Source: CAVLCC01 sp963661535
Lineage (GTDB): Bacteria; Actinomycetota; Coriobacteriia; Coriobacteriales; CADBOM01
Reading direction: 5' to 3'
Assembly (NCBI GenBank): GCA_963661535.1
Contig: CAVLCC010000033.1
Location: 1-22,981 of the forward strand
DNA: 22,981 bases
The translations under genes were made by a program, and so were the position numbers. Numbering within the stretch: position 1 is the stretch's first letter; the number at the start of each line of letters is the position of its first letter. The notes beneath the pieces were generated by a model. It searched no databases. It saw only the letters and a list, made by a program, of their open reading frames with translations, and was not told the origin of the DNA. Shown piece by piece: positions 7,349 to 15,010 of this stretch.

Positions 7349-8911
7349 TTAACACAGGTTTGTTTGCGTTTGTTCTTTTAAAGTCTGCTCCACCAAAGTG
7401 GTTTGTTTTGATACAAGAGTTGCCAGTGGTTCAAGATATAAAAATTCGTTGGAGTTTGAGCTTGGCGATGAGCTAGAAGTTTTATCTGCTAAAGGTTTGT
7501 AAGAGTTGGGAACACCCGATTCGCTGCAATTACCCTCAGATGTTGCCAAACTCTCTAAACCCTCACACGCAAGTTCAACCAATGTATTCAACCAATCTTT
7601 TGCGCGTCTTCCATATATTGCTGCACCATAGCCGCAATCCATAAGACTTGTTTTTGCTTGAGCAATAATTTTTGCTCCGTCTTTTGCAAACACACCAGCT
7701 TGCTTAAACTCTTTGTGCAAAATATCAAGAACTTTTGCATTTTTGGATTTAGAACTTCCATAAAAAATACCCTTAATAAGTGCTGCAAATGCAAGCCCAT
7801 ATTCAAAAGACATGGAGTCAGGCTGACGAATTTCTATATATTGCTTAAGCCTTACATCAAAGAAAAACATTGATAAAACATGTTCTATCTCACTTGTAGA
7901 CATAATTTTATCTGTGTATATATCACATAAGGGTTTTGAGCCATGATATATTGCGCTTGAGTCGTCGTTTGGCAAACTAAGCGTAAGAATAGGGGGGCTT
8001 TGCATAAGCATCTTTGCATATCCAAAATACGATGGGTCGTCTTCAAAAAGAAAATCTGCCGTCATAGACCGTGCAGAATCCACATCGTTCCAAATAGCTG
8101 ATCTTGCCATTCGATAGGGGGTAGAATAAATGCTGTGGTTGCCGTTGTTGGCATCATCAATAGCATTAGCACCATTAATATCATCGCCACAACTGACCTC
8201 GCTATCATCACAACCACCCTCATTTGCAGCCACAACTCCAACTTTATTTGTCTCAAACACAGGTGCATTATCAAAGACAAAATAGAGCAAAGGACCCAAA
8301 GCTGTTGCAACTTGCATTTTTTCGATTGCATCTGCTTCGTTGTTGTAGTCAATCGAAATTTGGGTTGACGCACTTCCTCTCATCATGCATATTCCATGTT
8401 TGCCAGTGGTTTTAAAATATTTGTCCATCATAATGTAGCGCTGCTTTGGAATAAGAGGAATATTTGCAGCACATTCAGTCGGATGATACCCGCTGTTAAC
8501 AAGCTTGTATCCCATCTTTTGAAGTATAGGATCAGTCTCTTTTCTAAAACGCCTATAGTGATCTTCAATCTGCCAAATATACTTGCAAGGTCCTATGCTA
8601 ACCTCAATTTGAGCACCTGGCTCAATAGACAAAGGAGCACTTGGACGCACAAGCCCAACTAAGTGAGATTTACCCTCGGAGTCTTTTACATAAACCGCAT
8701 CATCATAAAAGCGCGCCAGTTCGCTCAGCACATCTTCAACGCTAGGTCTTGTATAAGCATCGGAACACATATATGGAACCATTGCATTTGTTTTGGCGTC
8801 TACAACAAAATGCTCAAGCTCAAAACCTAACAAGCCCGATTTGTTTTTGCTAGACTCTCCGTCTTTAATATATTTAGCAATTGCTTTTGTATTTTGAGTA
8901 AAGTTATCCAT
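7349..8911 (-). CDS. gshA: Glutamate-cysteine ligase, GCS2 family
   Basis: Likely ATP-dependent ligation of glutamate and cysteine to gamma-glutamylcysteine, the first step of glutathione (or related thiol) synthesis. Family blocks in order are GFELEHF (29-35) for the metal/glutamate site, SIEPGAQIEVS (95-105), MMRGSASTQISIDY (176-189) and EIRQPDSM (360-367). These fit the GCS2 type found in plants, alphaproteobacteria and many actinobacteria. An acidic, Asn/Asp/Gly-rich insert (about 228-260) interrupts the domain, and a Ser-rich stretch lies near the C-terminus. No glutathione synthetase gene is in the window, so the end product may be gamma-Glu-Cys itself. A carboxylate-amine ligase with another substrate remains possible. 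The ribosome binding site is weak. Confidence 0.75.
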   Translation of the reverse strand: MDNFTQNTKAIAKYIKDGESSKNKSGLLGFELEHFVVDAKTNAMVPYMCSDAYTRPSVEDVLSELARFYDDAVYVKDSEGKSHLVGLVRPSAPLSIEPGAQIEVSIGPCKYIWQIEDHYRRFRKETDPILQKMGYKLVNSGYHPTECAANIPLIPKQRYIMMDKYFKTTGKHGICMMRGSASTQISIDYNNEADAIEKMQVATALGPLLYFVFDNAPVFETNKVGVVAANEGGCDDSEVSCGDDINGANAIDDANNGNHSIYSTPYRMARSAIWNDVDSARSMTADFLFEDDPSYFGYAKMLMQSPPILTLSLPNDDSSAIYHGSKPLCDIYTDKIMSTSEIEHVLSMFFFDVRLKQYIEIRQPDSMSFEYGLAFAALIKGIFYGSSKSKNAKVLDILHKEFKQAGVFAKDGAKIIAQAKTSLMDCGYGAAIYGRRAKDWLNTLVELACEGLESLATSEGNCSESGVPNSYKPLADKTSSSSPSSNSNEFLYLEPLATLVSKQTTLVEQTLKEQTQTNLC

Positions 8912-8941
8912 ATAATTCTTGCAAATTTATTTAGAAGTGCG

Positions 8942-8962
8942 CCTTAAAACCTTAAAACCTTA
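8942..8962. repeat. Short tandem repeat CCTTAAAA x2.5
   Basis: CCTTAAAA occurs at 8942-8949 and 8950-8957, followed by a partial third copy, about 30 bases before the start of the glutamate-cysteine ligase gene. Its role is unknown. It could be a replication-slippage site in the 5' untranslated region. Confidence 0.5.
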
Positions 8963-9016
8963 TATTGAGATTGTATTGCATTGTGAAGATGTTTATGTGT
9001 TTTAGCGCGTGAAATG

Positions 9017-9045
9017 CATATAATAAAAAATGTTGATTTGCCCAA
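9017..9045 (-). promoter_or_regulatory. Candidate promoter for the gshA-gltX operon
   Basis: On the minus strand TTGGGC (9040-9045) is followed after 17 bases by TATATG (9017-9022), about 105 bases upstream of the gshA-like start at 8911. The spacing is ideal and the boxes are moderate. It is the best candidate I could find in this divergent region. Confidence 0.3.
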
Positions 9046-9122
9046 TAGGCGTGTTTGCCAATTCAAACCTCATCGTGTCCATAAAATATTTAACTATTTC
9101 TCACTACATTTTTGCATACACA

Positions 9123-9161
9123 AAATTGATTATTTACAAATCAATTTAAAAGTGATAAAAA
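9123..9161 (+). promoter_or_regulatory. Candidate promoter of the first TetR-like gene with an overlapping inverted repeat
   Basis: TTTACA (9133-9138) and TAAAAA (9156-9161) are 17 bases apart, a plausible promoter for the downstream regulator. A perfect 9+9 inverted repeat, AAATTGATT (9123-9131) and AATCAATTT (9139-9147) with a 7-base spacer, overlaps the -35 box. That is where a repressor would sit, so autoregulation by the TetR-like protein is plausible. Confidence 0.4.
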
Positions 9162-9162
9162 T

Positions 9163-9188
9163 AAACATGTTCACAATTAAACGTGTTT
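9163..9188. promoter_or_regulatory. Paired AAACRTGTT boxes before the first TetR-like gene
   Basis: AAACATGTT (9163-9171) and AAACGTGTT (9179-9187) are repeated with a 16-base period. The first contains the 8-bp palindrome AACATGTT. The same AAACATGTT core forms the centre of the perfect palindrome at 10087-10104, upstream of the transporter gene. This suggests binding sites shared by one regulator. Confidence 0.4.
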
Positions 9189-9207
9189 AAAGATGCAGAA
9201 AGTGAGC

Positions 9208-9912
9208 ATGGTTGTGGCTGTTTATTTAAATGGAATAGATACAAAAAGAACGATGGTTGGAGTTGCCAACAAGCTTTTATCAAGCAAGACTGCAGACGAA
9301 ATTAAGGTTCGCGAAGTTGCAAGCAAGTGCAATTGTTCTCCTGCTGCAATCTATAGGCATTTTGATAGCTTAGAGTATCTTTTGTATGTTTCTTCTATTG
9401 GATATTTAGAAGATTATATGAATGAGTTCAAACAAATTCACGAGAGTGATAAGCCTACTTTAGAGCGATACTTAAGCGGTTGGGTCTTGTTTAATAAGTA
9501 TGCATTTTGTAGACCCGATATTTATTTTAGACTCTTTTGGGGCAAATATAATTCAAACTTTTATCGGGCTATGAGCGAGTATTTTGAGTTGTTTCCTCAA
9601 AAAGATGAGGGACCTGAGCAGGACTTCTTTTATCAGATGTTATTTGCTAATGGCAATTTGCAACAACGTGATTTGATGATTTTAACAATTGCTTCAACCA
9701 AAAATATAATTACTTTAGAAGATGCCGAGTTTTTAAGTATTACTAATCCTATTTTGGTCGAAACGTACTTGCGCAAAAATATAGACTCGACTAAAGATGA
9801 ACGCGAAAAGGGTAGAAAAGAGTGCAATAAACTCATTGCTCAAAATCTTGAGCGTGTTAACAAATATAAGAATATTAAGACTACAAAATCTAGTAAAAGA
9901 GGTGGTTTATGA
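9208..9912 (+). CDS. TetR-like transcriptional regulator (paralogue of 13237-13917)
   Basis: A small DNA-binding regulator (234 residues from this start) with a TetR-type N-terminal helix-turn-helix. The segment EIKVREVASKCNCSPAAIYR followed by HFDSLEYLLY matches the TetR pattern of recognition helix plus YxxFxSxExLL. The C-terminal ligand domain is not a named subtype. It is collinear with the product of 13237-13917 over its whole length, sharing for example FNKYAF, RLFWGKYN, ELFP and EFLSITN. The ATG at 9208 is preferred over 9193 because the paralogue begins at about this point and GAAAGTGAG precedes it; the earlier ATG has no ribosome site and directly follows a putative operator. It probably controls the adjacent transporter and MttB-family gene. 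The tail is Lys-rich. Confidence 0.75.
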   Translation: MVVAVYLNGIDTKRTMVGVANKLLSSKTADEIKVREVASKCNCSPAAIYRHFDSLEYLLYVSSIGYLEDYMNEFKQIHESDKPTLERYLSGWVLFNKYAFCRPDIYFRLFWGKYNSNFYRAMSEYFELFPQKDEGPEQDFFYQMLFANGNLQQRDLMILTIASTKNIITLEDAEFLSITNPILVETYLRKNIDSTKDEREKGRKECNKLIAQNLERVNKYKNIKTTKSSKRGGL

Positions 9913-9966
9913 GAATAATGTCAACTTATAATCTCTACTACATCCTCCTTTTTATTTTGCATAAAA

Positions 9967-9982
9967 TGTGAACACATTCACA
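9967..9982. promoter_or_regulatory. Inverted repeat TGTGAA-CACA-TTCACA
   Basis: A perfect 6+6 inverted repeat in the gap between the TetR-like gene and the MFS gene, right after an AT-rich CATAAAAT that could be a -10 box. TGTTCACA, the complement of its left half, also occurs at 9169-9176 before the regulator gene. It is a candidate operator. Confidence 0.35.
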
Positions 9983-10060
9983 AAGTAATCTAAACAAATA
10001 CATATACAAAGCAAAAAGCCCTACTTCACAATAATAAAAACTACTGATTTTTAAAGATTT

Positions 10061-10085
10061 AAGAAAGGAGAAAACCATGATTTGA
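10061..10085 (+). promoter_or_regulatory. Two-codon upstream ORF (ATG ATT TGA) with a strong ribosome site
   Basis: AAAGGAG (10064-10070) is followed six bases later by ATG ATT TGA (10077-10085). A ribosome would start and stop almost at once, about 140 bases before the MFS start. It may be a minimal regulatory ORF or the remnant of a lost gene. The same frame continues for 13 codons after the TGA. Confidence 0.35.
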
Positions 10086-10086
10086 A

Positions 10087-10104
10087 TTGCAAACATGTTT
10101 GCAA
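10087..10104. promoter_or_regulatory. Perfect 18-bp palindrome, probable TetR-type operator
   Basis: TTGCAAACATGTTTGCAA reads the same on both strands. Its size and symmetry fit a TetR-family dimer site. It lies between a TetR-like gene and the MFS gene, and its AAACATGTT core also appears upstream of the regulator. The position is about 120 bases before the MFS start, inside the probable leader. Confidence 0.55.
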
Positions 10105-10224
10105 AGTTAGAGAAAACAAAGGTCTAATTTTTCAAACAACAAAAGTAGATATAAAAACACACAAAACAATTAAAAAAATTTTAAGTCAAACGTTAACTTT
10201 AAGAAAAGAAGAAGGAGGCAAAAA

Positions 10225-11529
10225 ATGAGAGTTACAGGCACAAGACGCTGGTTGATTTTAGTATTGGTCTCGTTGCTAAGTGGACTTATGGTTTTTGTTC
10301 CATTTTTGCGCTATAGCTACTACGATCAGATGGTCATTGTATTTACTCAGTCGTTTAATGCGGTTGACCCAGGATATGTAAATGAGTTCATAGGTGATAT
10401 GGGTATGGGATTTGGACTAGTTTGCATGGTTGGATATTTGTTTGGAGGTGTATTGGCAGACAAATTTTCTGAACGAAGTCTAATGGTTCTATCGTGTATT
10501 ATTATGTGCTTGACGAGTGTTTGGTACGCTTTTGTGCCAGATCAAATATCTCTAATTATAATCCACGTTTTATATGGTTTAGGCACTGTTTTAAATTGGT
10601 CTGCATATCTCAAAACTACGCGCAAAATGGGAACCTCCGAAGAGCAAGGTAGGATGTTTTCAATCTCGGAGTTTATTAGAGCAATTTTGGGGACAATAAT
10701 AGGATTTTTTGGCAGCTGGGTTTTGAGTATGGCTATCGTAGGTGGAACAACAGATCCAGTTGCACTAGGAACTCAATGGCAAATCATGCTATTTATAAAT
10801 GCTGCACTGTTTATTGTTTTGGGTGCTTTGATAATGTTTATTGTTCCAAATAATATAATCGGTGCAGAAGTTCCTGAAGGTCAAGAAGACAATACAGATA
10901 AATTTGAGCTTAGCTTTATTAAAGATGCAATCAAGCTTCCTGGCACATGGCTGCTAGCAGCATTGGTATTTTTCTGCTTCTCATTTACTTCTGCAGGAGC
11001 TGGATATCTTGGTGCATATACCACAGATGTTTTGGGGATAGATCCAACAACTGCCAGCAACTTTGCAGTTATCAGAAACTATATTATTGCAGGCCTTACT
11101 ACTCTAGCTATTGGATTTATTGCAGACAAAATTGGTTCTAAGGCAAAAACGCTAGGCATCTATCTGCTCTTGTCATCTATAGCGGCACTCTTGCTAATCC
11201 TAACCAAAAATTATTTCTTTGTATGCATAATTGTCACTTTTGTATTTGCAACTATCTATACAGGCATGCGTGGAATATATTTTGCAACCTTAGGAGAAGT
11301 TGGAATTCCTCTTAAGTTAACAGGTTGTGCAACAGGAATCATATCTGTAATTGGATATTTGTCAGATGTTTATTTTGCAAAATTGGCAGGTGGATGGATA
11401 GATTCATTTGGATCCACAGGATACGACATTATTTGGTATTGGGCAATTGGCTGCGGCATATTAGGATTTATCACTTCGATTATCACTGTTCGATACTCCA
11501 AAAAGATCGCGTCTAAAATCCAAGAATAG
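10225..11529 (+). CDS. MFS transporter next to the MttB-family gene
   Basis: A 434-residue inner-membrane protein with about twelve hydrophobic segments in two halves. The MFS signature between helices 2 and 3 is GGVLADKFSERS (74-85), repeated in the second half as GFIADKIGSKAK. The ribosome site is ideal (AAGGAGG, 6 bases before ATG). It precedes the MttB-family gene by 67 bases and is probably in one operon with it, so it likely imports the methylated substrate of that enzyme or exports the product. Quaternary amines are the usual substrates of MttB relatives, but the sequence does not say which. Its leader holds a palindromic operator candidate and a start-stop ORF. Confidence 0.88.
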   Translation: MRVTGTRRWLILVLVSLLSGLMVFVPFLRYSYYDQMVIVFTQSFNAVDPGYVNEFIGDMGMGFGLVCMVGYLFGGVLADKFSERSLMVLSCIIMCLTSVWYAFVPDQISLIIIHVLYGLGTVLNWSAYLKTTRKMGTSEEQGRMFSISEFIRAILGTIIGFFGSWVLSMAIVGGTTDPVALGTQWQIMLFINAALFIVLGALIMFIVPNNIIGAEVPEGQEDNTDKFELSFIKDAIKLPGTWLLAALVFFCFSFTSAGAGYLGAYTTDVLGIDPTTASNFAVIRNYIIAGLTTLAIGFIADKIGSKAKTLGIYLLLSSIAALLLILTKNYFFVCIIVTFVFATIYTGMRGIYFATLGEVGIPLKLTGCATGIISVIGYLSDVYFAKLAGGWIDSFGSTGYDIIWYWAIGCGILGFITSIITVRYSKKIASKIQE

Positions 11530-11596
11530 TGAAGAATAAAACACCCTAAAGACCCTCCTAAAAAAATAACAAGTTCAAAAACAGAAAGGTAAAAAA

Positions 11597-13018
11597 ATGA
11601 GCGATAAATCAAGAGAGCAAATGATTCACGAAGCAACAATGAAAATTATGTCTGAAGTTGGCGTTATGTTTGATAACGATCGCGCTATTGAGATTTTGAA
11701 AAGCAACGGGATTAAGGTTGAGGGCAATGTTGCATATTTTACAGAAGAGCAGGTAATGAAGTATGTAGACATGGCTCCTGAACAGTTTACAATTTATGCA
11801 CGCAACTCTAAATATGATGTTACCCTAGGAGACGGTACAACCAATCATGCTCCAGCTTATGGGTGTGCTTTTATTGATGACTGGGATGGTAACAGAACTA
11901 GCGGCGGCATGGCTGAATACATGAAGGCTTTAAAGCTAGTTGAGTCGGAGGATAGCTATAAAATCAATGGTGGAATTTTGGTTCAGCCTCGAGATGTGCC
12001 CGAAGAACATGGCGCTATGCTTATGTATTATGCAATGCTAACTCATTCCGAAAAAGCATTCTTGCTCCCAACTGGATATATTGAAGAAATGCAATGCATT
12101 ATGGACGCAAGTTGCGCTGCCTTTGGCGGTAAGGACGCACTAATCGAAAAGCCTCGTATGATTGCACTCATCAACACTGTTTCTCCACTTCGCCTAGACG
12201 GCAGAATGTTGGATTGTCTAATGCTTTTGGCAGAGTACGGCCAGCCTGCAATTTTGTGTCCTGCTGCTATGCTTGGTGCAACTAGCTCAATTACTATGGC
12301 AGGAACAATTGCATCTGGAGCAGCTGAGAGTCTAGCAGGAATTTGTTTAGCACAAATGATTAGACAGGGAACTCCTGTTGTTTTTGGCATTCAGTCTACC
12401 GCAGCAGATATGCGCGGAGGAATGACTTTTGCATGCGCTGCTCCTGAAGGAACTATCATGCAAGGATTTTCTGCAAATATGGGTCGTTTTTATCATCTTC
12501 CATCACGTGGAGGCGGATGCCAAACTGACGCACCCGTAATTAACTGCCAAGCAGGATATGAGTCGATGCTTACATTCTTTGCTGCCTCACATCATGGTAT
12601 TAATATTGTTATGGAAGCAGGCGGAATTGTAGACAGCGTTAATGCAACCTCATTTGAGAAGATGATTGTTGACTTTGAAATTATTAGGCAGGTTAGAGCT
12701 GCACTTACTCCATTTGTAGTGGATGAGGAAACGCTTAACTTAGAAGAGATCGAAGAAATTGCTCAAGAGGGAACATTTGTAACTGCTGAGTCTACACTAG
12801 ATAATTTCTCGATTTTGTATAACCCCCGCATTGGCAGACGAAATGCTAAAGGTGTAGATTATTTTAAGGAAACCATTGATAAGGAAATGGAAAGATTGTT
12901 GAGTAAATATAGCGACAATCGTCCGCAGCTTGATAGCGATACCAAAGAGGCAATTGATAAAGTTTATCTCGATGCTGGAATTGCAAAAGATGAGCTAGAC
13001 AGAATAAATTCGCTTTAA
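11597..13018 (+). CDS. Trimethylamine methyltransferase (MttB) superfamily protein, non-pyrrolysine type
   Basis: This 473-residue protein belongs to the MttB superfamily, which transfers a methyl group from a quaternary or tertiary amine to a corrinoid protein. Family blocks are visible: the TIM-barrel segments around PAYGCAFIDDWDG, the ESLAGICLAQ run, GTPVVFG and the C-terminal GGGCQTDAPVINCQAGYES (305-323). Pyrrolysine, coded by TAG in archaeal MttB, is not used: the frame has no internal TAG and the corresponding segment has ordinary residues. This places it with MtgB-like enzymes, whose substrates include glycine betaine, proline betaine, carnitine and others. No corrinoid protein or activator lies beside it. 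GAAAGG precedes the ATG by 7 bases. Confidence 0.85.
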   Translation: MSDKSREQMIHEATMKIMSEVGVMFDNDRAIEILKSNGIKVEGNVAYFTEEQVMKYVDMAPEQFTIYARNSKYDVTLGDGTTNHAPAYGCAFIDDWDGNRTSGGMAEYMKALKLVESEDSYKINGGILVQPRDVPEEHGAMLMYYAMLTHSEKAFLLPTGYIEEMQCIMDASCAAFGGKDALIEKPRMIALINTVSPLRLDGRMLDCLMLLAEYGQPAILCPAAMLGATSSITMAGTIASGAAESLAGICLAQMIRQGTPVVFGIQSTAADMRGGMTFACAAPEGTIMQGFSANMGRFYHLPSRGGGCQTDAPVINCQAGYESMLTFFAASHHGINIVMEAGGIVDSVNATSFEKMIVDFEIIRQVRAALTPFVVDEETLNLEEIEEIAQEGTFVTAESTLDNFSILYNPRIGRRNAKGVDYFKETIDKEMERLLSKYSDNRPQLDSDTKEAIDKVYLDAGIAKDELDRINSL

Positions 13019-13121
13019 TGAAAAATGGCGATTGTAAATGCAAAGGAGGTTGTTTGGAGAAAAGATAAAAACGTAGCCTGAAATATTTAGGCATAGCAAA
13101 ATCCGTTTTTTGTAGGTGTGT

Positions 13122-13162
13122 ATCCCTTGTGTGTATTTCCCCACACACAAGGGATATTTTTC
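13122..13162 (+). terminator. Intrinsic terminator of the MFS-MttB operon
   Basis: ATCCCTTGTGTGT (13122-13134) pairs perfectly with ACACACAAGGGAT (13143-13155), a 13-bp stem with an 8-base loop, followed by ATTTTTC. It lies about 100 bases after the methyltransferase stop and before the second regulator, so that regulator has its own transcript. Confidence 0.85.
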
Positions 13163-13236
13163 TTATATGGCACAAGCGCTAAACTTGGTCTAAAATTTAA
13201 AAGCAAGTATTTATAAAACAAATAAGGAGATGGCTT

Positions 13237-13917
13237 ATGCACGTTAGTGGAATAGGTACAAAAAAGACTATGGTGTATGAAGCCAGCAAACTTTTAGAAC
13301 ACAGGTATCAAAGCGAAATAAAAGCAAGTGATGTTGCGGCGCTGTGTCACTGTTCTTCGGCAACAATTTATAAACGTTTTGGAAGTTTGGATTATCTTTT
13401 GTATGTTGCTTCTGTTGGTTTTATTGAAGACTATATGCGCGAGTTCAAGGGGATACAAGAAAGCAACAAGCCTGCATTTGAGCGATATCTTGATGGTTGG
13501 CGCAGGTTTAACAAATATGCATTTAGGGCGCCTGATGCATATGTTCGTCTTTTTTGGGGAAAATACAACTATAAGTTTGCAGATGCTGTGGGCGAGTACC
13601 TAGAGCTTTTTCCAGACATAATTGACGATAGCGATAAGAATCTGTTTTATCGTGTGTTTTTTACTAATGGTGATTTGGTTCAGCGCGACATGATTTTGCT
13701 CTCTATTGCAGCTAGACAAAAGGTTATCTCTATGAAAGAGGTTGAATTTTTGAGCATTACTAATGCTGTATATGTGGAGTCATTTTTGCGTAGCGTTATA
13801 GGGGCAAGTGATGAGGACAAAGCTTGTGCAGAAGAGAAGTGCAACAATTTGATTTATAAGAATACTAAGATTGCATACGATACTTATGCGCAGTTAAAGA
13901 AAAGAAGTAGGATTTAG
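13237..13917 (+). CDS. TetR-like transcriptional regulator (paralogue of 9208-9912)
   Basis: 226 residues. The helix-turn-helix is at about 30-53 (ASDVAALCHCSSATIYKRFGSL) and is followed by a helical ligand domain. It aligns end to end with the other TetR-like protein, with shared blocks RLFWGKYN, ELFP, NGDLVQRD and EFLSITN. The start is firm: AAGGAG lies 7 bases before the ATG. The pair brackets the MFS-MttB operon. Unlike its twin, this gene has no AAACATGTT box upstream. It is separated from the operon by a strong terminator and may sense a different ligand or act as an antagonist. Confidence 0.75.
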   Translation: MHVSGIGTKKTMVYEASKLLEHRYQSEIKASDVAALCHCSSATIYKRFGSLDYLLYVASVGFIEDYMREFKGIQESNKPAFERYLDGWRRFNKYAFRAPDAYVRLFWGKYNYKFADAVGEYLELFPDIIDDSDKNLFYRVFFTNGDLVQRDMILLSIAARQKVISMKEVEFLSITNAVYVESFLRSVIGASDEDKACAEEKCNNLIYKNTKIAYDTYAQLKKRSRI

Positions 13918-13940
13918 ACTGAGAAGTTATGTTGAAGACC

Positions 13941-14978
13941 TCACAAACCGCAAGACTCTAGTTTGTCTGCCACATATATTTGGTGAGGAGTTTTTGATAG
14001 CGTCTCCCAATCAAAAATGCTTGCAAGATCTTTAGCCAACATTGGCTCCAATTTTGTAGTTAAGCTGCAGGCATAAGCCAAAAATCCAATTATATTTTGC
14101 GGGTTTTTAAAGCGAGATTTTAGTTCGTCTAGACCACATGCATGGTCGCGTTTTGAAAGACGCTTATTACCTTGCGACATCAAAAGAGGGATATGCGCAT
14201 ATCTTATGTTTTGCTCACGTGTGTTTTGGTAGTCCAAAAGTTGCATTATGTATATTTGCCTAGGTGTTGACGACAGGAGGTCGTTGCCTCTAACCACTTC
14301 TGTAACCCCCATTTGTGCATCGTCTACAGATACCGCAAGTTGATATGCGAATATTCCATCGCTTCTTTGAACTAAAAAATCCCCACATTCTTTTGCTAAG
14401 TTTTGCTCATATCTTCCATAAACTAGGTCGTCAAAAGCAATATTTGAGTCTGCGCAATTTGCTGGCGGAACTTCAAGGCGTATTGCTGGATTTCTGACAC
14501 TGGACTTTTGTGCAATTTGTGCACTGGTTAGATGTTTGCAAGTGCCGTTATAGATGGGGGTTCCATCTGTTGCATGAGGGGCACTAGCTGCATGAAGCTC
14601 AGATCTGGTGCAAAAACAAGGATAGGTCACGCCCATACTTTTAAGCTTTGCTAATGCCTCAGCGTAGACATCTATTCTATCGCGCTGATAAATTGGTCCT
14701 ATGTCCCAATCTAGACCCATCCAGTGCAAGTCTTCAATAAGAATTTTTGACCAGTCTGCAGTTTGAGTTCTGGGATCTAAATCTTCGATGCGCAATAAAA
14801 TCTTGCCACCTTGACTTTTGGCAGACACCCATGCAATTAGCGCTGCAAAAATATTTCCTAAGTGCATGCGTCCAGAGGGGCTAGGGGCAAGTCTGCCAAG
14901 AACGGGATTGCTAGGACTGCCTAGAACGGGACAGCTAGAAATATCAAGAACGGGGGAGTTTAGTTTTGTGGTTTGCAT
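13941..14978 (-). CDS. gluQ: Glutamyl-Q tRNA(Asp) synthetase (GluRS paralogue without anticodon domain)
   Basis: This protein of about 345 residues matches the GluRS catalytic core: APSPSGRMHLGN (HIGH motif HLGN), KMSKS loop KRLSKR, and a zinc site C-x-C followed by Y-x3-C with the same pattern as E. coli GluQ (YadB). It lacks the anticodon-binding domain, so it likely attaches glutamate to the queuosine base of tRNA-Asp rather than charging tRNA-Glu. The full GluRS is at 5738-7291. ATG 14978 was chosen; a TTG three codons upstream is in frame and neither has a clear ribosome site. The N-terminus carries three imperfect 8-residue repeats (PVLG/PVLD) made by a 24-base DNA repeat, absent from the usual family start. 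Confidence 0.85.
   Translation of the reverse strand: MQTTKLNSPVLDISSCPVLGSPSNPVLGRLAPSPSGRMHLGNIFAALIAWVSAKSQGGKILLRIEDLDPRTQTADWSKILIEDLHWMGLDWDIGPIYQRDRIDVYAEALAKLKSMGVTYPCFCTRSELHAASAPHATDGTPIYNGTCKHLTSAQIAQKSSVRNPAIRLEVPPANCADSNIAFDDLVYGRYEQNLAKECGDFLVQRSDGIFAYQLAVSVDDAQMGVTEVVRGNDLLSSTPRQIYIMQLLDYQNTREQNIRYAHIPLLMSQGNKRLSKRDHACGLDELKSRFKNPQNIIGFLAYACSLTTKLEPMLAKDLASIFDWETLSKTPHQIYVADKLESCGL
14899..14955. repeat. Three 24-base imperfect repeats at the gluQ start
   Basis: The block AGAACGGG(A/G) begins at 14899, 14923 and 14947, an exact 24-base period. The repeats keep the reading frame and encode PVLGRL, PVLGSP and PVLDIS. The number of copies could change without disrupting the frame, adding 8 residues each. 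Confidence 0.6.
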
Positions 14979-15010
14979 GTGTAACAAGTAGGCTTAGCAT
15001 CACACAAAGG

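Noticed and set aside
8062..8373. Long minus-strand and plus-strand open frames inside the glutamate-cysteine ligase gene
   Set aside because: They are shadows of the real coding frame, rich in Met/Leu runs, with no ribosome sites.
11597..13018. Possible pyrrolysine-containing MttB
   Set aside because: The reading frame has no internal TAG, and the segment near residues 305-323 uses ordinary codons.
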